Shown: piece after piece, positions 25,566 through 34,648 of the stretch
How positions within the stretch are numbered: position 1 is the stretch's first letter
How the letters are laid out: each line of letters begins with the position of its first letter
NCBI GenBank assembly: GCA_015061185.1
Contig: SUWZ01000002.1
Location: 1 to 64,000 of the forward strand
Direction of reading: 5' to 3'
DNA: 64,000 nucleotides
Source of the DNA: Bacteroidales bacterium
Lineage (GTDB): Bacteria; Bacteroidota; Bacteroidia; Bacteroidales; Paludibacteraceae
Position numbers and translations under genes: made by a program
Notes under the pieces: generated by a model
The model's input: only the letters and a program-made list of their open reading frames with translations
What the model was told of the DNA's origin: nothing
Database searches by the model: none

Positions 25566-26702
25566 TCACACCACATAATCCCAAAACACATCTTTGTTTA
25601 CGATGTTGTAAGCCGCCTCAGGGTAGGCGTTGGCGAATGCCTTTGGTATCTTCGGGTTCTTTTTCCCTGATTTTATCTCATACGCCGTGATGATATCACC
25701 ATCTTCCTCTATCAGGTCTATCTCTTGCTGGTCGTATGTCCGCCAAAAGTATAGATTTATATTGGACAGATTGTTGTGTTTACGCTTCATCCTCTCTCCG
25801 ATGATAAAGTTTTCCCACAATGCTCCTCTCTCTTCGCTTGACCGGTCTGCAAATGGACGGAAATCGTTCAGTACTGCGTTTCTGATTCCGTTGTCTTGAA
25901 AGTACCATTTGGACGACTTAACCACCTCTTTGCGCAGGTTCTTAGAGTAGCCCCCTAATCTGTATAATACAAAGACTTTTTGCAGCAGATCGAGATAGCG
26001 CTCTGCTGTGTTTCGGCTAACTCCGAGCTGTTTGCCTAACTCATCTGTAGAGACTTCGCTTCCAACTTGATACGCAACTAATCTTAGTAGGTCATGCATC
26101 TTCTGCGCATTTTTCACGCCGTCAATAGCAAGAATGTCCCTTAAAAGGTAGGAGTCAACTATGTCTGTTAGATATCTGGCTTGTTCAGCCCCAGAATCAA
26201 TAGTTGTAAGCTCCGGATAAAAGCCATACACTAAGTATTGGTCGATATTGGTGATTGTCTTAAATGTTGGTTGTTGCTTGTTTATTTCTTTGATGGAAAA
26301 TGGTGTGAGCATAAAGCGTGTGCTTCTTCCAACCAAGGGCTCGCCTGCTTGATTCTGTAGGTCAAAAGAGGAGGAGCCGGTTGCAATTATCGCTAAACCG
26401 GGAATTTCATCAACCATAAGTTTTAATTTCATGCCAATTTCAGGTATGTGCTGCGCTTCGTCTATAGCAAGCAAACTTATACCTCCAAACAGATGTTTGT
26501 AGTTGCTTATAGATCTGTCTGCAAGCATGCGAACTGTGTCTGAACTTTCGCCATTTAATAGGAGCTTTTCTCCTCTGAATTCGTTATATATTTCGCGGAG
26601 AAGAAGTGTTTTGCCTACTCGGCGTGGGCCATAAATGAGCATTACTTTTTGTGGTTTAATCCTCTTGGCGACTTGGACTTTAAGTTCTCTCTTGATTGTC
26701 AT
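25566..26702 (-). CDS. AAA_14/DUF4143 ATP-binding protein
   Basis: 378 residues. Walker A is YGPRRVGKT (residues ~25-33), Walker B is LLAIDEAQHIP, a sensor-like IIATGSSSFDL follows, and the C-terminal DUF4143 domain includes LGVSRNTAERYLDLL (helix-turn-helix-like) and DLIEEDGDIITAYEIKSG. The last block (D, then E-x-K) resembles a PD-(D/E)XK core. These proteins are common in Bacteroidota and archaea; their role is not settled, though some may be linked to toxin-antitoxin or mobile functions. The 33-bp repeat array begins 73 bases upstream of its start. Confidence 0.85.
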   Translation of the reverse strand: MTIKRELKVQVAKRIKPQKVMLIYGPRRVGKTLLLREIYNEFRGEKLLLNGESSDTVRMLADRSISNYKHLFGGISLLAIDEAQHIPEIGMKLKLMVDEIPGLAIIATGSSSFDLQNQAGEPLVGRSTRFMLTPFSIKEINKQQPTFKTITNIDQYLVYGFYPELTTIDSGAEQARYLTDIVDSYLLRDILAIDGVKNAQKMHDLLRLVAYQVGSEVSTDELGKQLGVSRNTAERYLDLLQKVFVLYRLGGYSKNLRKEVVKSSKWYFQDNGIRNAVLNDFRPFADRSSEERGALWENFIIGERMKRKHNNLSNINLYFWRTYDQQEIDLIEEDGDIITAYEIKSGKKNPKIPKAFANAYPEAAYNIVNKDVFWDYVV

Positions 26703-26775
26703 GTGTTTATCTTAATTGGTTTCTCTGCAAATGTAATATATTTTCTTGTTTTTATCATATAAAATCTAATTTTTT

Positions 26776-27061
26776 TCAGTCTGATTGAACGAATTTACGT
26801 TAATTCCGTCAGTGTGACTGAATTAATTTACATTAATTCCGTCAGTATGACTGAACGAATTTACATTAATTCCGTCAGTTTAACTGAACGAATTTACGTT
26901 AATTCCGTCAGTGTGACTGAATGAATTTACATTAATTCCGTCAGTGCGACTGAATGAATTTACGTTAATTCCGTCAGTGAGATTGAACGAATTTACATTA
27001 ATTCCGTCAGTGAGATTGAATGAATTTACGTTAATTCCGTCAGTGTGACTGAACGAATTTA
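26776..27061. repeat. Eight-unit 33-bp tandem repeat with hairpin-forming arms
   Basis: CCGTCAG occurs at 26806, 26839, 26872, 26905, 26938, 26971, 27004 and 27037, an exact 33-base period. Each unit has TCAGT-nnn-ACTGA, a short inverted repeat, and GAATTTACRTTAATTC, a second near-palindrome. Changes between units mostly keep pairing: ACTGA becomes ATTGA, which still pairs by G-U. There are no unique spacers, so this is not CRISPR. No frame stays open through the array from a good start. It lies upstream of the AAA/DUF4143 gene and downstream of the GH43-like gene. Confidence 0.85.
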
Positions 27062-27130
27062 GTTAAAATATGTAAATAAAATAATGTAGAGCGTTGATTT
27101 TTAAATGTTTAATTAGTTTTGAATTTTTGT

Positions 27131-29974
27131 TTAAGGCTTAACTATAATTTTTCTACCATTTACTATGTAAACTCCGGTTTCCAAGCTTATAGCCTCAGCA
27201 CATCCTCCTCTTAGCGAAAAATGATGTAAAACCCTTCCTTGCACATCTGTCAAACAAATGGTTTGTGATATGTCGCTATGTATGGTTATACCGTCCTCTA
27301 TATTGTATATTCTAAGAGTTGAAGCATTGCTTTTGATTTTGTCGCAAGTTGTAGTCTCCGTTTCTACCTGTTTATACCCTTTGGCTTCTATCCACTTCTG
27401 ATAGCTGCCGTCCGACTCGTCGCTAATGGCTTGGTATTTATGCTTTTTAGAGTCGAAACAGAATGCGAACTGACATGCCGGCAACTTCTCAGCCTTGTTT
27501 AAACCTACAATTCCGTTTGAGGTTGGTGATGCGCTATAATTGGTTATGGCTTCGTTTTCGTTGCTGCGCGGATAAAAGTAGTAGTATCCGTCAGATGTGT
27601 TGGATGAGACAATTTTCCATTGTTGCGCATAGCCACCGACAGAGTCTGACAAGGTCAGTTTTCCGTCTGTTCCGTCCAAAACTTTTCCGCTCGCAACATC
27701 TGTTAGGACATAATAACCATCTGCTGTTGTGATTCTGAAAGAGAGGTTGATGTTTTCGTCATCTTCTGCTAATAGCAATTTTTCATCTTTCAAAGAGAGA
27801 ATCTTGTTGGCGTTTTTAGAGAGCAGAAGATACTCTTTCCCTTCTTCAAAATTTTCTACTCTACGATAGCGGTTCAATTTGTCAAAAAGACTTAAATCCC
27901 ACTCTGAGTAGAAGCGAATGATAGGGTATCCTGTGCGCATATCTATAGGTAGCCAAATGTGCCAAGACTCTCCAACGTTTGCATCGTTGAAATAGTCGCC
28001 GCCCTTCCAACGGTCGCCCATGTAGATGTAGGCGTCGTATTTGTTCGGCACTTTAAAGACAAAGTTGCTTTGCGAACAGTAGGTAGTCTTGTTGTTGGCA
28101 TCCACGCATGGATTTCCGCTATCCTCCCAGCCCGACAGTGGCATTTGTGAGTAGGAGCTATGCGCTGGATTGGGATCCCAGCCTGTACAGCCTGATGAGA
28201 TGGCTACAAATCGTTTATGATATTTGAAAATGGCCGGAGCCTCATACTGTTTTTTGACAAATATTCTTTCCCATGTGTTGGTCAACTCCAAATAATCGTC
28301 TCGCAACAGAGTTCCGTGCATTGTCATGTTCTCTTCAGCAGAACCAAAGTGGAACGCCACATTGTAGTCGGGGTCGAACATTAAAGTCTGGTCGCGAGAG
28401 CCGGAGGGTTGCTCATCACCTCGCGGGCGTTGAGTCTTGACAAAATTATAAGGACCTGTGATTTTGTCTGCCCAAAGAATAGCGACTCTTGATGCTGCAT
28501 AGCCCGAACCATTCTCCCAATGCACCCACATCACATACTTTCCTGTATTGGGACAATACATCACTTTGGGACGCTCTAAGGTGCGACCGTAATTCATGTC
28601 TTGATAGTCGCTTCTTAATGGCTCTTCAGGACATTCCCATGCCATACATTCAAATTTCCAATTATACATATCTTTTGATGTGTAGCAGCCTATTCCGTTG
28701 CTTTTTACGGGTGATGGACGATAATTTTCTCCAAACCAATAATACGTGCCGTCTTCGTACAGTACACAACCTCCATGTACGTTGATGTGCTTTCCTCCTT
28801 CGTCATACCAATTCATTCCTAATCGTAGCGCAGAACTACCATTCCTGAAATTTGTATATGGTTGATTAGAGGGCGCATCCACCCGTATCAAGTGCCAATA
28901 GTGCTTTCCGTCATTGCCACTTTTGTCGCTATAAACACCTTTGCCGTCCGATGTTCCGTCTGTTCCGATAAATTGATTGTCTTCCGCCACTTGAAAACGG
29001 ACATACAAATCTTCGTTGGGCGCGTAGGCAATTTTAAATCGTGCTGTGCTGGAATTAGGAGCCTGCATAAAGGCTACACTGTACTCTCCTGATGAGGTCA
29101 GGTAGGTGCCGGACTGCATATTTTTTATGCTATATGTTCCATTAGAAGCCTCTTCGAATACAAATTGTTGTGCGGTGGAATTGTCTCGGTTTTTTATCTG
29201 AACGGAGTTGTTGACGTTGGCCAAGAAACGATTGCTTGCGTGCATGATGTAATATTTTTCTCCGACAACGAAAGGTAAATTGCGTTGAGAGATATAGTCG
29301 TTTGTTGCACTTGTCAAAATCTGAGTGGCATCAATGACATCTGATTGAGTAATAGGGGTTTGAAGTACAGATTGAGCTTCTTTAATTGCTATCTGAAGTT
29401 TCTTTCGCACCTCAGTAGAAAATTCGCCCTCCTTGTTGCCCTCTTTTGTTTGCGACAATTTTTGTTCGGCTCTTTCGATTGCGTTCTCTAATCCATCTGT
29501 GATGATTTCGTTGTTTGATGCTTCCCTCAAATACCAAAAGTGCAAGGTCTCTTTTCCGTTTTTGTCTGAATATAAAGAGCTTCCGTTATCTGTAGCGTCT
29601 GTTCCTAAATATAGATTATTGTCTGCGCATTTCAGTTTGATGTATTCTCCTCCGCAACTTTCGATGGTAAACTTGGCTACATTGCCGGTGGAGGTGGAAA
29701 ATTCGGTATCCCAAGTTCCTGTTTTAGCGATATTTAGGTTTGAGGACATACTTTTAATTATGAAATATGATCCGGATTTGATTAATATAAACTGCTGCGA
29801 TTCAGACGCATCAAAATCAGCTAATTTGGGTCTGTCAGAGGAGGATGATACTGCCATCCCACTTGAATGGAATAAGTAATACGGTGCATTGGAATCTAAT
29901 GCGAATAGGTTAAGTAAATTTACGATAAAAAGTATTAGTGTAATAAGAATTTTTGAATAATTTGTCTTTTTCAT
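27131..29974 (-). CDS. Secreted GH43-like glycoside hydrolase with ricin-type modules and T9SS-like sorting domain
   Basis: 947 residues. A signal peptide (ILITLILFIVNLLNLFA) is followed by two ricin-type/beta-trefoil modules (~28-150 and ~230-370) with a helical linker between. Residues ~385-700 are a five-bladed hydrolase of GH43 type, close to the exo-galactanase branch: NVHGGCVLYEDGTYYWFGEN, TLERPKVMYCPNTGKYVMWVH and YEAPAIFKYHKRFVAISSGCTGW. A third ricin-type module follows, then a C-terminal sorting domain (CLTDVQGRVLHH...ETGVYIVNGRKIIVKP). It probably trims galactan-like side chains at the cell surface. No SusC/SusD pair lies beside it, so it is not in a classical polysaccharide utilisation locus. 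Confidence 0.82.
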   Translation of the reverse strand: MKKTNYSKILITLILFIVNLLNLFALDSNAPYYLFHSSGMAVSSSSDRPKLADFDASESQQFILIKSGSYFIIKSMSSNLNIAKTGTWDTEFSTSTGNVAKFTIESCGGEYIKLKCADNNLYLGTDATDNGSSLYSDKNGKETLHFWYLREASNNEIITDGLENAIERAEQKLSQTKEGNKEGEFSTEVRKKLQIAIKEAQSVLQTPITQSDVIDATQILTSATNDYISQRNLPFVVGEKYYIMHASNRFLANVNNSVQIKNRDNSTAQQFVFEEASNGTYSIKNMQSGTYLTSSGEYSVAFMQAPNSSTARFKIAYAPNEDLYVRFQVAEDNQFIGTDGTSDGKGVYSDKSGNDGKHYWHLIRVDAPSNQPYTNFRNGSSALRLGMNWYDEGGKHINVHGGCVLYEDGTYYWFGENYRPSPVKSNGIGCYTSKDMYNWKFECMAWECPEEPLRSDYQDMNYGRTLERPKVMYCPNTGKYVMWVHWENGSGYAASRVAILWADKITGPYNFVKTQRPRGDEQPSGSRDQTLMFDPDYNVAFHFGSAEENMTMHGTLLRDDYLELTNTWERIFVKKQYEAPAIFKYHKRFVAISSGCTGWDPNPAHSSYSQMPLSGWEDSGNPCVDANNKTTYCSQSNFVFKVPNKYDAYIYMGDRWKGGDYFNDANVGESWHIWLPIDMRTGYPIIRFYSEWDLSLFDKLNRYRRVENFEEGKEYLLLSKNANKILSLKDEKLLLAEDDENINLSFRITTADGYYVLTDVASGKVLDGTDGKLTLSDSVGGYAQQWKIVSSNTSDGYYYFYPRSNENEAITNYSASPTSNGIVGLNKAEKLPACQFAFCFDSKKHKYQAISDESDGSYQKWIEAKGYKQVETETTTCDKIKSNASTLRIYNIEDGITIHSDISQTICLTDVQGRVLHHFSLRGGCAEAISLETGVYIVNGRKIIVKP

Positions 29975-30064
29975 ATCGATGCTAATAATAGTTTTGTGCG
30001 CTAAGATAGTAATTTACTTGTAATATTTTCTACTTGTTGTCTTAAAATATAATTCTTATTTTTC

Positions 30065-30096
30065 TTGCAAGATAAAGTAGCTTTTTGTTACTTTTG
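30065..30096 (+). promoter_or_regulatory. Promoter of the DUF3078 gene
   Basis: TTG at 30065-30067, a 21-base spacer, then TACTTTTG at 30089-30096 match the Bacteroidota promoter, about 40 bases before the ATG. Confidence 0.65.
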
Positions 30097-30136
30097 CACT
30101 AAAAAAATAGAAATTATATAACATTTTAAACTAAAT

Positions 30137-31210
30137 ATGAAAAAGAAAATTTTTACAGCGATTTTAGCATTGGTCTCTGCAAATGTATTTGCTGACCCAA
30201 GTGCAATTGTTTCAGATGCAACAACATTAGAGAAAGGGGAAATTGCAGAATTAGCAAAAGATAGTGCTGTTTGGAAGTTTCCTGGAAGCTTTGGAATAAA
30301 CGCAAATCAAGCTTACTTTAATGACTATTGTACTGATGGTACAGGTGCAAGTGTCTCTTTGGATGCGTTTTTAAATTTGAATGCAAATTACGTTCGTAAT
30401 AAAGTTTTATGGGAAAACTCTTTGTCTGCTAAGTATGGATTTATCTATTCGTCTGAATTTACCGGTGAAGATTTAATTAGAAAAAATATGGATGAATTCA
30501 TCCTAAATACTAAGTATGGTTACAAAGTTTCAAAATATTGGTATGTTTCTGCATTTGCTAATTTAGAAACTCAATTTTCTAAAGGGTATAATTATGTAGA
30601 AGATGTTAATGGTCAAGATTCTGCTGTTGCAATCTCGGAATTTTTTGCTCCCGGTTATTTGAAAGTTTCTTTAGGTATGGAGTATATACCAAATAAGTAT
30701 TTTTCGGCATTTCTTTCGCCTATTACTGCTCGTTTTACTTTCTGTAGAAATGAGTTGTTAGCTCCTAACTATAGTATGGAGTTGAATCCAACTACAGGAG
30801 AATATGAAAAGTTTAGAGCTGAATTAGGTGCTTACTTTAAATTAAAATCAGATTTCGATGTTACGGAGTGGATGCATTTCTTTAGTACTGTAGAAGGTTT
30901 TTATGCCTATAATAAGGCAGTGCAAGCTTTGACTGATGAGTATGTAGATTGGTATGGAACACAAGATTATTCAAGTGAAAACTTTGTTGACGATGAATCT
31001 ATCAAATATCATGATATTCATGGTTGGTATGTTAAATGGAAATTGGAACTATTGTTCAAGATTTCTAAATATGTAAACCTTTCTGTCAAGACTCAATTGA
31101 AGTATGACAATGCAGAAACAAAAGTGTTAGAGGATAAAAATTTTGGTTTGCCTCATGCTAAAGTTCAATTCTGGGAAACAACTTCTTTGGGCGTAGCTTA
31201 TTCATTCTAA
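30137..31210 (+). CDS. DUF3078 family probable outer-membrane protein
   Basis: 357 residues with a signal peptide (MKKKIFTAILALVSANVFA). The mature part starts with a tryptophan-led block (AVWKFPGSFGINANQAYFNDYC), followed by alternating beta strands rich in aromatic residues and a final Phe (SLGVAYSF), as in outer-membrane beta barrels. The pattern fits DUF3078, a Bacteroidota family without settled function. It is transcribed alone, away from the GH43-like gene, and ends in a strong terminator. Confidence 0.75.
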   Translation: MKKKIFTAILALVSANVFADPSAIVSDATTLEKGEIAELAKDSAVWKFPGSFGINANQAYFNDYCTDGTGASVSLDAFLNLNANYVRNKVLWENSLSAKYGFIYSSEFTGEDLIRKNMDEFILNTKYGYKVSKYWYVSAFANLETQFSKGYNYVEDVNGQDSAVAISEFFAPGYLKVSLGMEYIPNKYFSAFLSPITARFTFCRNELLAPNYSMELNPTTGEYEKFRAELGAYFKLKSDFDVTEWMHFFSTVEGFYAYNKAVQALTDEYVDWYGTQDYSSENFVDDESIKYHDIHGWYVKWKLELLFKISKYVNLSVKTQLKYDNAETKVLEDKNFGLPHAKVQFWETTSLGVAYSF

Positions 31211-31232
31211 CAGATTTTCTATCGAGATATTC

Positions 31233-31272
31233 TTCTGACTACCATGCGAGGGTGTATGGTAGTCAGAATTTT
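31233..31272 (+). terminator. Terminator after the DUF3078 gene
   Basis: Stem TTCTGACTACCAT/ATGGTAGTCAGAA with a 10-base loop followed by TTTT. Confidence 0.85.
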
Positions 31273-31344
31273 AAGATAATAGTTAAATTTGATTCCAAAA
31301 CAGTCGAAACGACTTTTTAGAAATTACCTTAATTATATAAGACC

Positions 31345-32049
31345 ATGATGATTTCTAAACAGAATATTATTTCCTCTGATATAAAGGCTTTTTTGTTTGA
31401 TATGGATGGGGTCTTGTTTGATTCGATGCCAAAACATGCCGAGGCGTGGGTGCACTCTTTTCTTTCTTTAGGATTGGATTTTAATGAGTACGAGGCATAT
31501 ATGAGAGAAGGAATGACGGGTGCTTCTACAATTAATGAAATTTTTAATAGTCAACTTTTTCGTTCTGCTACTATAGAGGAGTGCGAACAAATTTATGCTG
31601 AGAAAGCTGCCTATTTCGAAAGTTTAGGTCCTTCATATCCTATACCCAACGTTGATAAGGTTTTGCAATTGATTCAACAAAATAACAAGGATATTTTTCT
31701 TGTAACTGGTTCAGGTCAAAAATCTCTTTTGAATAAGTTGGAACACTCTTTCCCATCTGTTTTTCAAAAGGATAAAATGGTAACAGCTTACGATGTTAAA
31801 AAAGGAAAACCGGATCCAGAACCCTATTTGATGGCACTTCAAAAAGGAGGATTATCGGCAGAGCAGGCGATTGTGATAGAAAATGCCCCTTTAGGTGTTA
31901 AATCTGCTGTTGCGGCAGGTATTTTTACAATTGCTGTCAATACCGGGATATTAAAGGATGAAGAACTATTGCAAGCGGGAGCAAATTGTCTGTATCATGA
32001 TATGATGGAGTTACATGACGATTTATTATTGTTCTTTTTACACTCTTAA
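31345..32049 (+). CDS. HAD-family phosphatase, beta-phosphoglucomutase-like
   Basis: 234 residues. Motif I is FDMDGVLFDS with the nucleophile Asp, motif II is VTGSGQ, motif III the Lys in KKGKPDPEPY, and motif IV is IENAPLGVKSA. A four-helix cap lies between motifs I and II (HAEAWVHSFLSLGL), as in beta-phosphoglucomutase and sugar-phosphatase relatives. It probably acts on small sugar phosphates in the cytoplasm. A half copy of the palindromic element (TAGAAATTACCTTA) lies just upstream at about 31318. No operon partner is evident. Confidence 0.85.
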   Translation: MMISKQNIISSDIKAFLFDMDGVLFDSMPKHAEAWVHSFLSLGLDFNEYEAYMREGMTGASTINEIFNSQLFRSATIEECEQIYAEKAAYFESLGPSYPIPNVDKVLQLIQQNNKDIFLVTGSGQKSLLNKLEHSFPSVFQKDKMVTAYDVKKGKPDPEPYLMALQKGGLSAEQAIVIENAPLGVKSAVAAGIFTIAVNTGILKDEELLQAGANCLYHDMMELHDDLLLFFLHS

Positions 32050-32090
32050 TGTCGAAAAGTAAAAAAAACGTGTTAATTTTTAATTTGTAT

Positions 32091-32120
32091 TTTGAAATTA
32101 AGAAAATTTAAATAACTTTG
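32091..32120 (+). promoter_or_regulatory. Promoter of the beta-barrel protein gene at 32181
   Basis: TTTG at 32091-32094, an 18-base spacer, then TAACTTTG at 32113-32120. Confidence 0.65.
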
Positions 32121-32180
32121 CGCAAAAGTTGTATTTCGGGAAGTTCCGGGATTCTAAAAAGTCTAATATAAGTTAGAAAA

Positions 32181-32882
32181 ATGAAAAAAATAGTGTTCAT
32201 GCTCGCAGCAATGATGCTTTGTGCCTTTTCATTGTCTGCTCAAAAAGAAGTTAAGTTGCGTTTCGGTGTATTAGGTGGTTTTAATATGACGAAATGGAAT
32301 GGAGATGGTTTTTTACCAGATTATAATTCGGAAACTAAGGAGGGTATTACTCCTACCACTTTCTCTAAATTTGAAGATGCTGGTTTTACACCAGGATTTC
32401 ATGTTGGTGCGTTGGCTGATATGGTAATCAATGACAAGTGGTCTATTCAACCTGAATTGTTGTTTACTTTCGAAGGTTCAAAGGTTGCTAAAGTTACTGA
32501 ATCCTTTGAAGTTAAGGAATCTAAGTATACAGCTCTTTTTATAAAGATTCCTCTTATTGTGTATTACAATATTCTCAATGTTGGTCCAGGACAGTTGTCT
32601 CCAGGTGTGGGACCATATTTTGCAGGTGCTGTAGGTGGTAGTGGAGATGAAGGTGACACTTTCGGTCCTAACGGCTTTGACGAATTCGATTGGGGATTGA
32701 ATGTTAAAGTTAACTACGAATTCCAAAAGTTTGCGAGCGGTTTGTTTGCCGGTGCTTATTTTGCACAAGGTTTTACAACATCCAAAACTACTGGTTTCGG
32801 TATCTCAGTCGGTTATAAATTCCAATATTGGAAATATTTGAAGAAAGTTTATAACACAGGTGTATTGGAGTATAATCCATAA
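32181..32882 (+). CDS. Outer-membrane beta-barrel (porin-family) protein
   Basis: 233 residues with a signal peptide ending FSLSAQ. The mature chain reads as an eight-strand-like barrel (LRFGVLGGFNMTKWNGDG, GFHVGALADMVINDKWSIQPELLFTFEG, ISVGYKFQYW). It resembles the OmpW/PorT-like barrels common in Bacteroidota. The radical SAM gene starts 23 bases downstream on the same strand, so they may share a transcript. Confidence 0.75.
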   Translation: MKKIVFMLAAMMLCAFSLSAQKEVKLRFGVLGGFNMTKWNGDGFLPDYNSETKEGITPTTFSKFEDAGFTPGFHVGALADMVINDKWSIQPELLFTFEGSKVAKVTESFEVKESKYTALFIKIPLIVYYNILNVGPGQLSPGVGPYFAGAVGGSGDEGDTFGPNGFDEFDWGLNVKVNYEFQKFASGLFAGAYFAQGFTTSKTTGFGISVGYKFQYWKYLKKVYNTGVLEYNP

Positions 32883-32905
32883 TAACCTACTTGTTGTATT
32901 GATTT

Positions 32906-33733
32906 ATGAGGTTTAAGAAAATCTATGTTGAGATAACTAATTGTTGTAATTTCTCTTGTAGTTTTTGTTTTAAATCTAATAGAATAAAGAGATTTGTATC
33001 GCCGGAAGAGTTTTCGGCGATACTTTTTTCTATTAAACCTTTTACTAATTACATCTACCTTCATGTGCTTGGTGAACCGCTTCTTCATCCTAATATTCAA
33101 ACGTTATTGAATATTGCTCATGAAATGAATTTTTTTGTTAATCTCACTACAAATGGGTCTTTAATAAAAAGAAATTCAGATTGGTTGCAAAATGCTAACA
33201 TTCGTCAATTTAATATCTCTTTGCATGATGTAGAAGAGAATCTTCCCGAGAAGGAGTGGGAGAGGTATTGGACCTCTGTTTTTGAATTTGCTAAAATTAA
33301 ATCTGCTGATGCTTATTTCTCTTTTCGACTTTGGAATCAGGGCGCAGAAAAAGCTGAGAGATACAATCTTTTGTGCGAGTCATTTATAAAACAATTTTGG
33401 AACATTGATTTATTGCCCGATTTAAGAAATCAGAAATTATTTGACCACGTTTATTTACAAAGGTCATCCAGATTTTCTTGGCCTGGGGAGTCTGAGGTGA
33501 ATCGAAAGTTTCGTAAATGTTATGCTTTGAAAGATCATGTTGCTATCTTAGTAGATGGTACAGTAGTACCTTGTTGTTTAGATGCAGACGCAGATATGGC
33601 ACTCGGAAATGTCTTTGAACAAGATTTTTTTGAAATTATAAATAGTGAAAGAGCAAAATCTATTTTAGAAGGATTTCAAAAAGGGATTGCTATAGAGCCT
33701 ATTTGTGAGCAATGTGGTTTTGTGCTTCCTTAA
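32906..33733 (+). CDS. Radical SAM protein with SPASM-like C-terminus
   Basis: 275 residues. The motif CNFSCSFC (CxxxCxxC) near residue 14 holds the S-adenosylmethionine 4Fe-4S cluster, and LGEPLLHP is the SAM-binding GE-like block. The C-terminal part has a further Cys set (CYALKD, VPCCLDAD, CEQCGF), as in SPASM enzymes that carry auxiliary clusters. Such enzymes often modify peptides or proteins; no clear precursor peptide is next to it. The neighbours are small beta-barrel proteins, which may be chance. Confidence 0.85.
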   Translation: MRFKKIYVEITNCCNFSCSFCFKSNRIKRFVSPEEFSAILFSIKPFTNYIYLHVLGEPLLHPNIQTLLNIAHEMNFFVNLTTNGSLIKRNSDWLQNANIRQFNISLHDVEENLPEKEWERYWTSVFEFAKIKSADAYFSFRLWNQGAEKAERYNLLCESFIKQFWNIDLLPDLRNQKLFDHVYLQRSSRFSWPGESEVNRKFRKCYALKDHVAILVDGTVVPCCLDADADMALGNVFEQDFFEIINSERAKSILEGFQKGIAIEPICEQCGFVLP

Positions 33734-33800
33734 GATATCTTCTGTTAAATCGGTTTGAATTCTAAAAAAAACTAAAATTTTCATAATATATAATTCCTAT

Positions 33801-33834
33801 TTTGTAGTTCGTTTGCAAAAATAATGTACCTTTG
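33801..33834 (+). promoter_or_regulatory. Promoter of the first paralogous outer-membrane protein
   Basis: TTTG at 33801-33804, a 22-base spacer, then TACCTTTG at 33827-33834, about 28 bases before the ATG. Confidence 0.6.
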
Positions 33835-33861
33835 CGCAGTTTTTAATAAAAAGAAAAAGTT

Positions 33862-34437
33862 ATGAAGAAAATTTTATTATTCGTTGTTGCATGTTTTACA
33901 GCAGTTTCTGTAAGTGCATCAAATGTTGAAAAGATTCAATTTGCAAACAAGGGAAATTTCTCTTTGGGTCTTATGGTTGGTATTCCTCCTTATTCAGGTA
34001 ATGCCGTTATGCCTACAGTTTCGATTGATGGTATGTGGGGATTGGTTGATGGTCTTGCTAAAACTAAAACTTTCGGAGAGAATGGTGCTATTGATTTAGG
34101 TTTTTACGCTAATCTATGTTTCTACGATTACGGAACTAACGATGATAATGATGCAGGTTGGTCTATTCCTGTTGCTGTTCGTTCTGGTTTCCACTGGGAG
34201 TTTGTGAAGAAATTAGATGTATATGCAGGTTTTCAAGGTGGTTTAGCTATTTCAGAAGGTTGGGACGGTTTAGATGACGATTCTGATATTTATGCTGATG
34301 GTATCTTTGGTATGTACGTAGGTGCAAAATGGATGTTTACTAATGCTTTTGGTGTTAGAATCGAATACTCAGGAGATTGGATTGGTGGAGAAAATAACAT
34401 GCCTCCATTTGCAGGTGGTGTAACATTCAATTTCTAA
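33862..34437 (+). CDS. Small outer-membrane beta-barrel protein, paralogue 1
   Basis: 191 residues with a signal peptide ending VSVSAS. The body has alternating strands (LGLMVGIPPYSG, DGMWGLVDGLAKTKTFGENGAIDLGF, FHWEFVKKLDVYAG) and ends GGVTFNF, a typical last barrel strand. It is clearly homologous to the next gene at 34649: both share KTKTFG.NG, HWEFV..LDVY and GVTF.F. The specific function is unknown. It has its own promoter and a terminator, so the pair arose by duplication but is not one transcript. Confidence 0.75.
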   Translation: MKKILLFVVACFTAVSVSASNVEKIQFANKGNFSLGLMVGIPPYSGNAVMPTVSIDGMWGLVDGLAKTKTFGENGAIDLGFYANLCFYDYGTNDDNDAGWSIPVAVRSGFHWEFVKKLDVYAGFQGGLAISEGWDGLDDDSDIYADGIFGMYVGAKWMFTNAFGVRIEYSGDWIGGENNMPPFAGGVTFNF

Positions 34438-34478
34438 TCGTAATTTAGTACTAAATAGTAGTTATTAAATAATTTATC

Positions 34479-34520
34479 AAGAGGACTATGTTAGTTTTTT
34501 CTAATGTAGTCCTCTTTTTT
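34479..34520 (+). terminator. Terminator between the two paralogous outer-membrane genes
   Basis: Stem AAGAGGACTATGTTAG/CTAATGTAGTCCTCTT (16 pairs with two G-T) and a T run. Confidence 0.88.
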
Positions 34521-34590
34521 GTATCTACGTTGTTTCAAAATTTTATAATGGATTTTTTATTAAAACAATAGAAAATCTATCTATTTTATG

Positions 34591-34619
34591 TTGAAAAACT
34601 CTATTTTATTATATCTTTG
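34591..34619 (+). promoter_or_regulatory. Promoter of the second paralogous outer-membrane protein
   Basis: TTG at 34591-34593, an 18-base spacer, then TATCTTTG at 34612-34619. Confidence 0.6.
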
Positions 34620-34648
34620 TAGGAAATTAACCAACAATAAAAATTTTT

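Noticed and set aside
25229-25591. One 120-codon protein spanning BspA-like and transposase DNA
   Set aside because: The second half is an out-of-frame reading of the transposase fragment; the supported reading is two remnants joined at about 25384.
26776-27061. CRISPR array
   Set aside because: The period is 33 bases with no unique spacers, and no cas genes are present.
26776-27061. Repeat-peptide gene (11-codon repeats, open in one frame on each strand for a while)
   Set aside because: The plus-strand frame meets TGA in the fourth unit, and neither strand offers a credible start.
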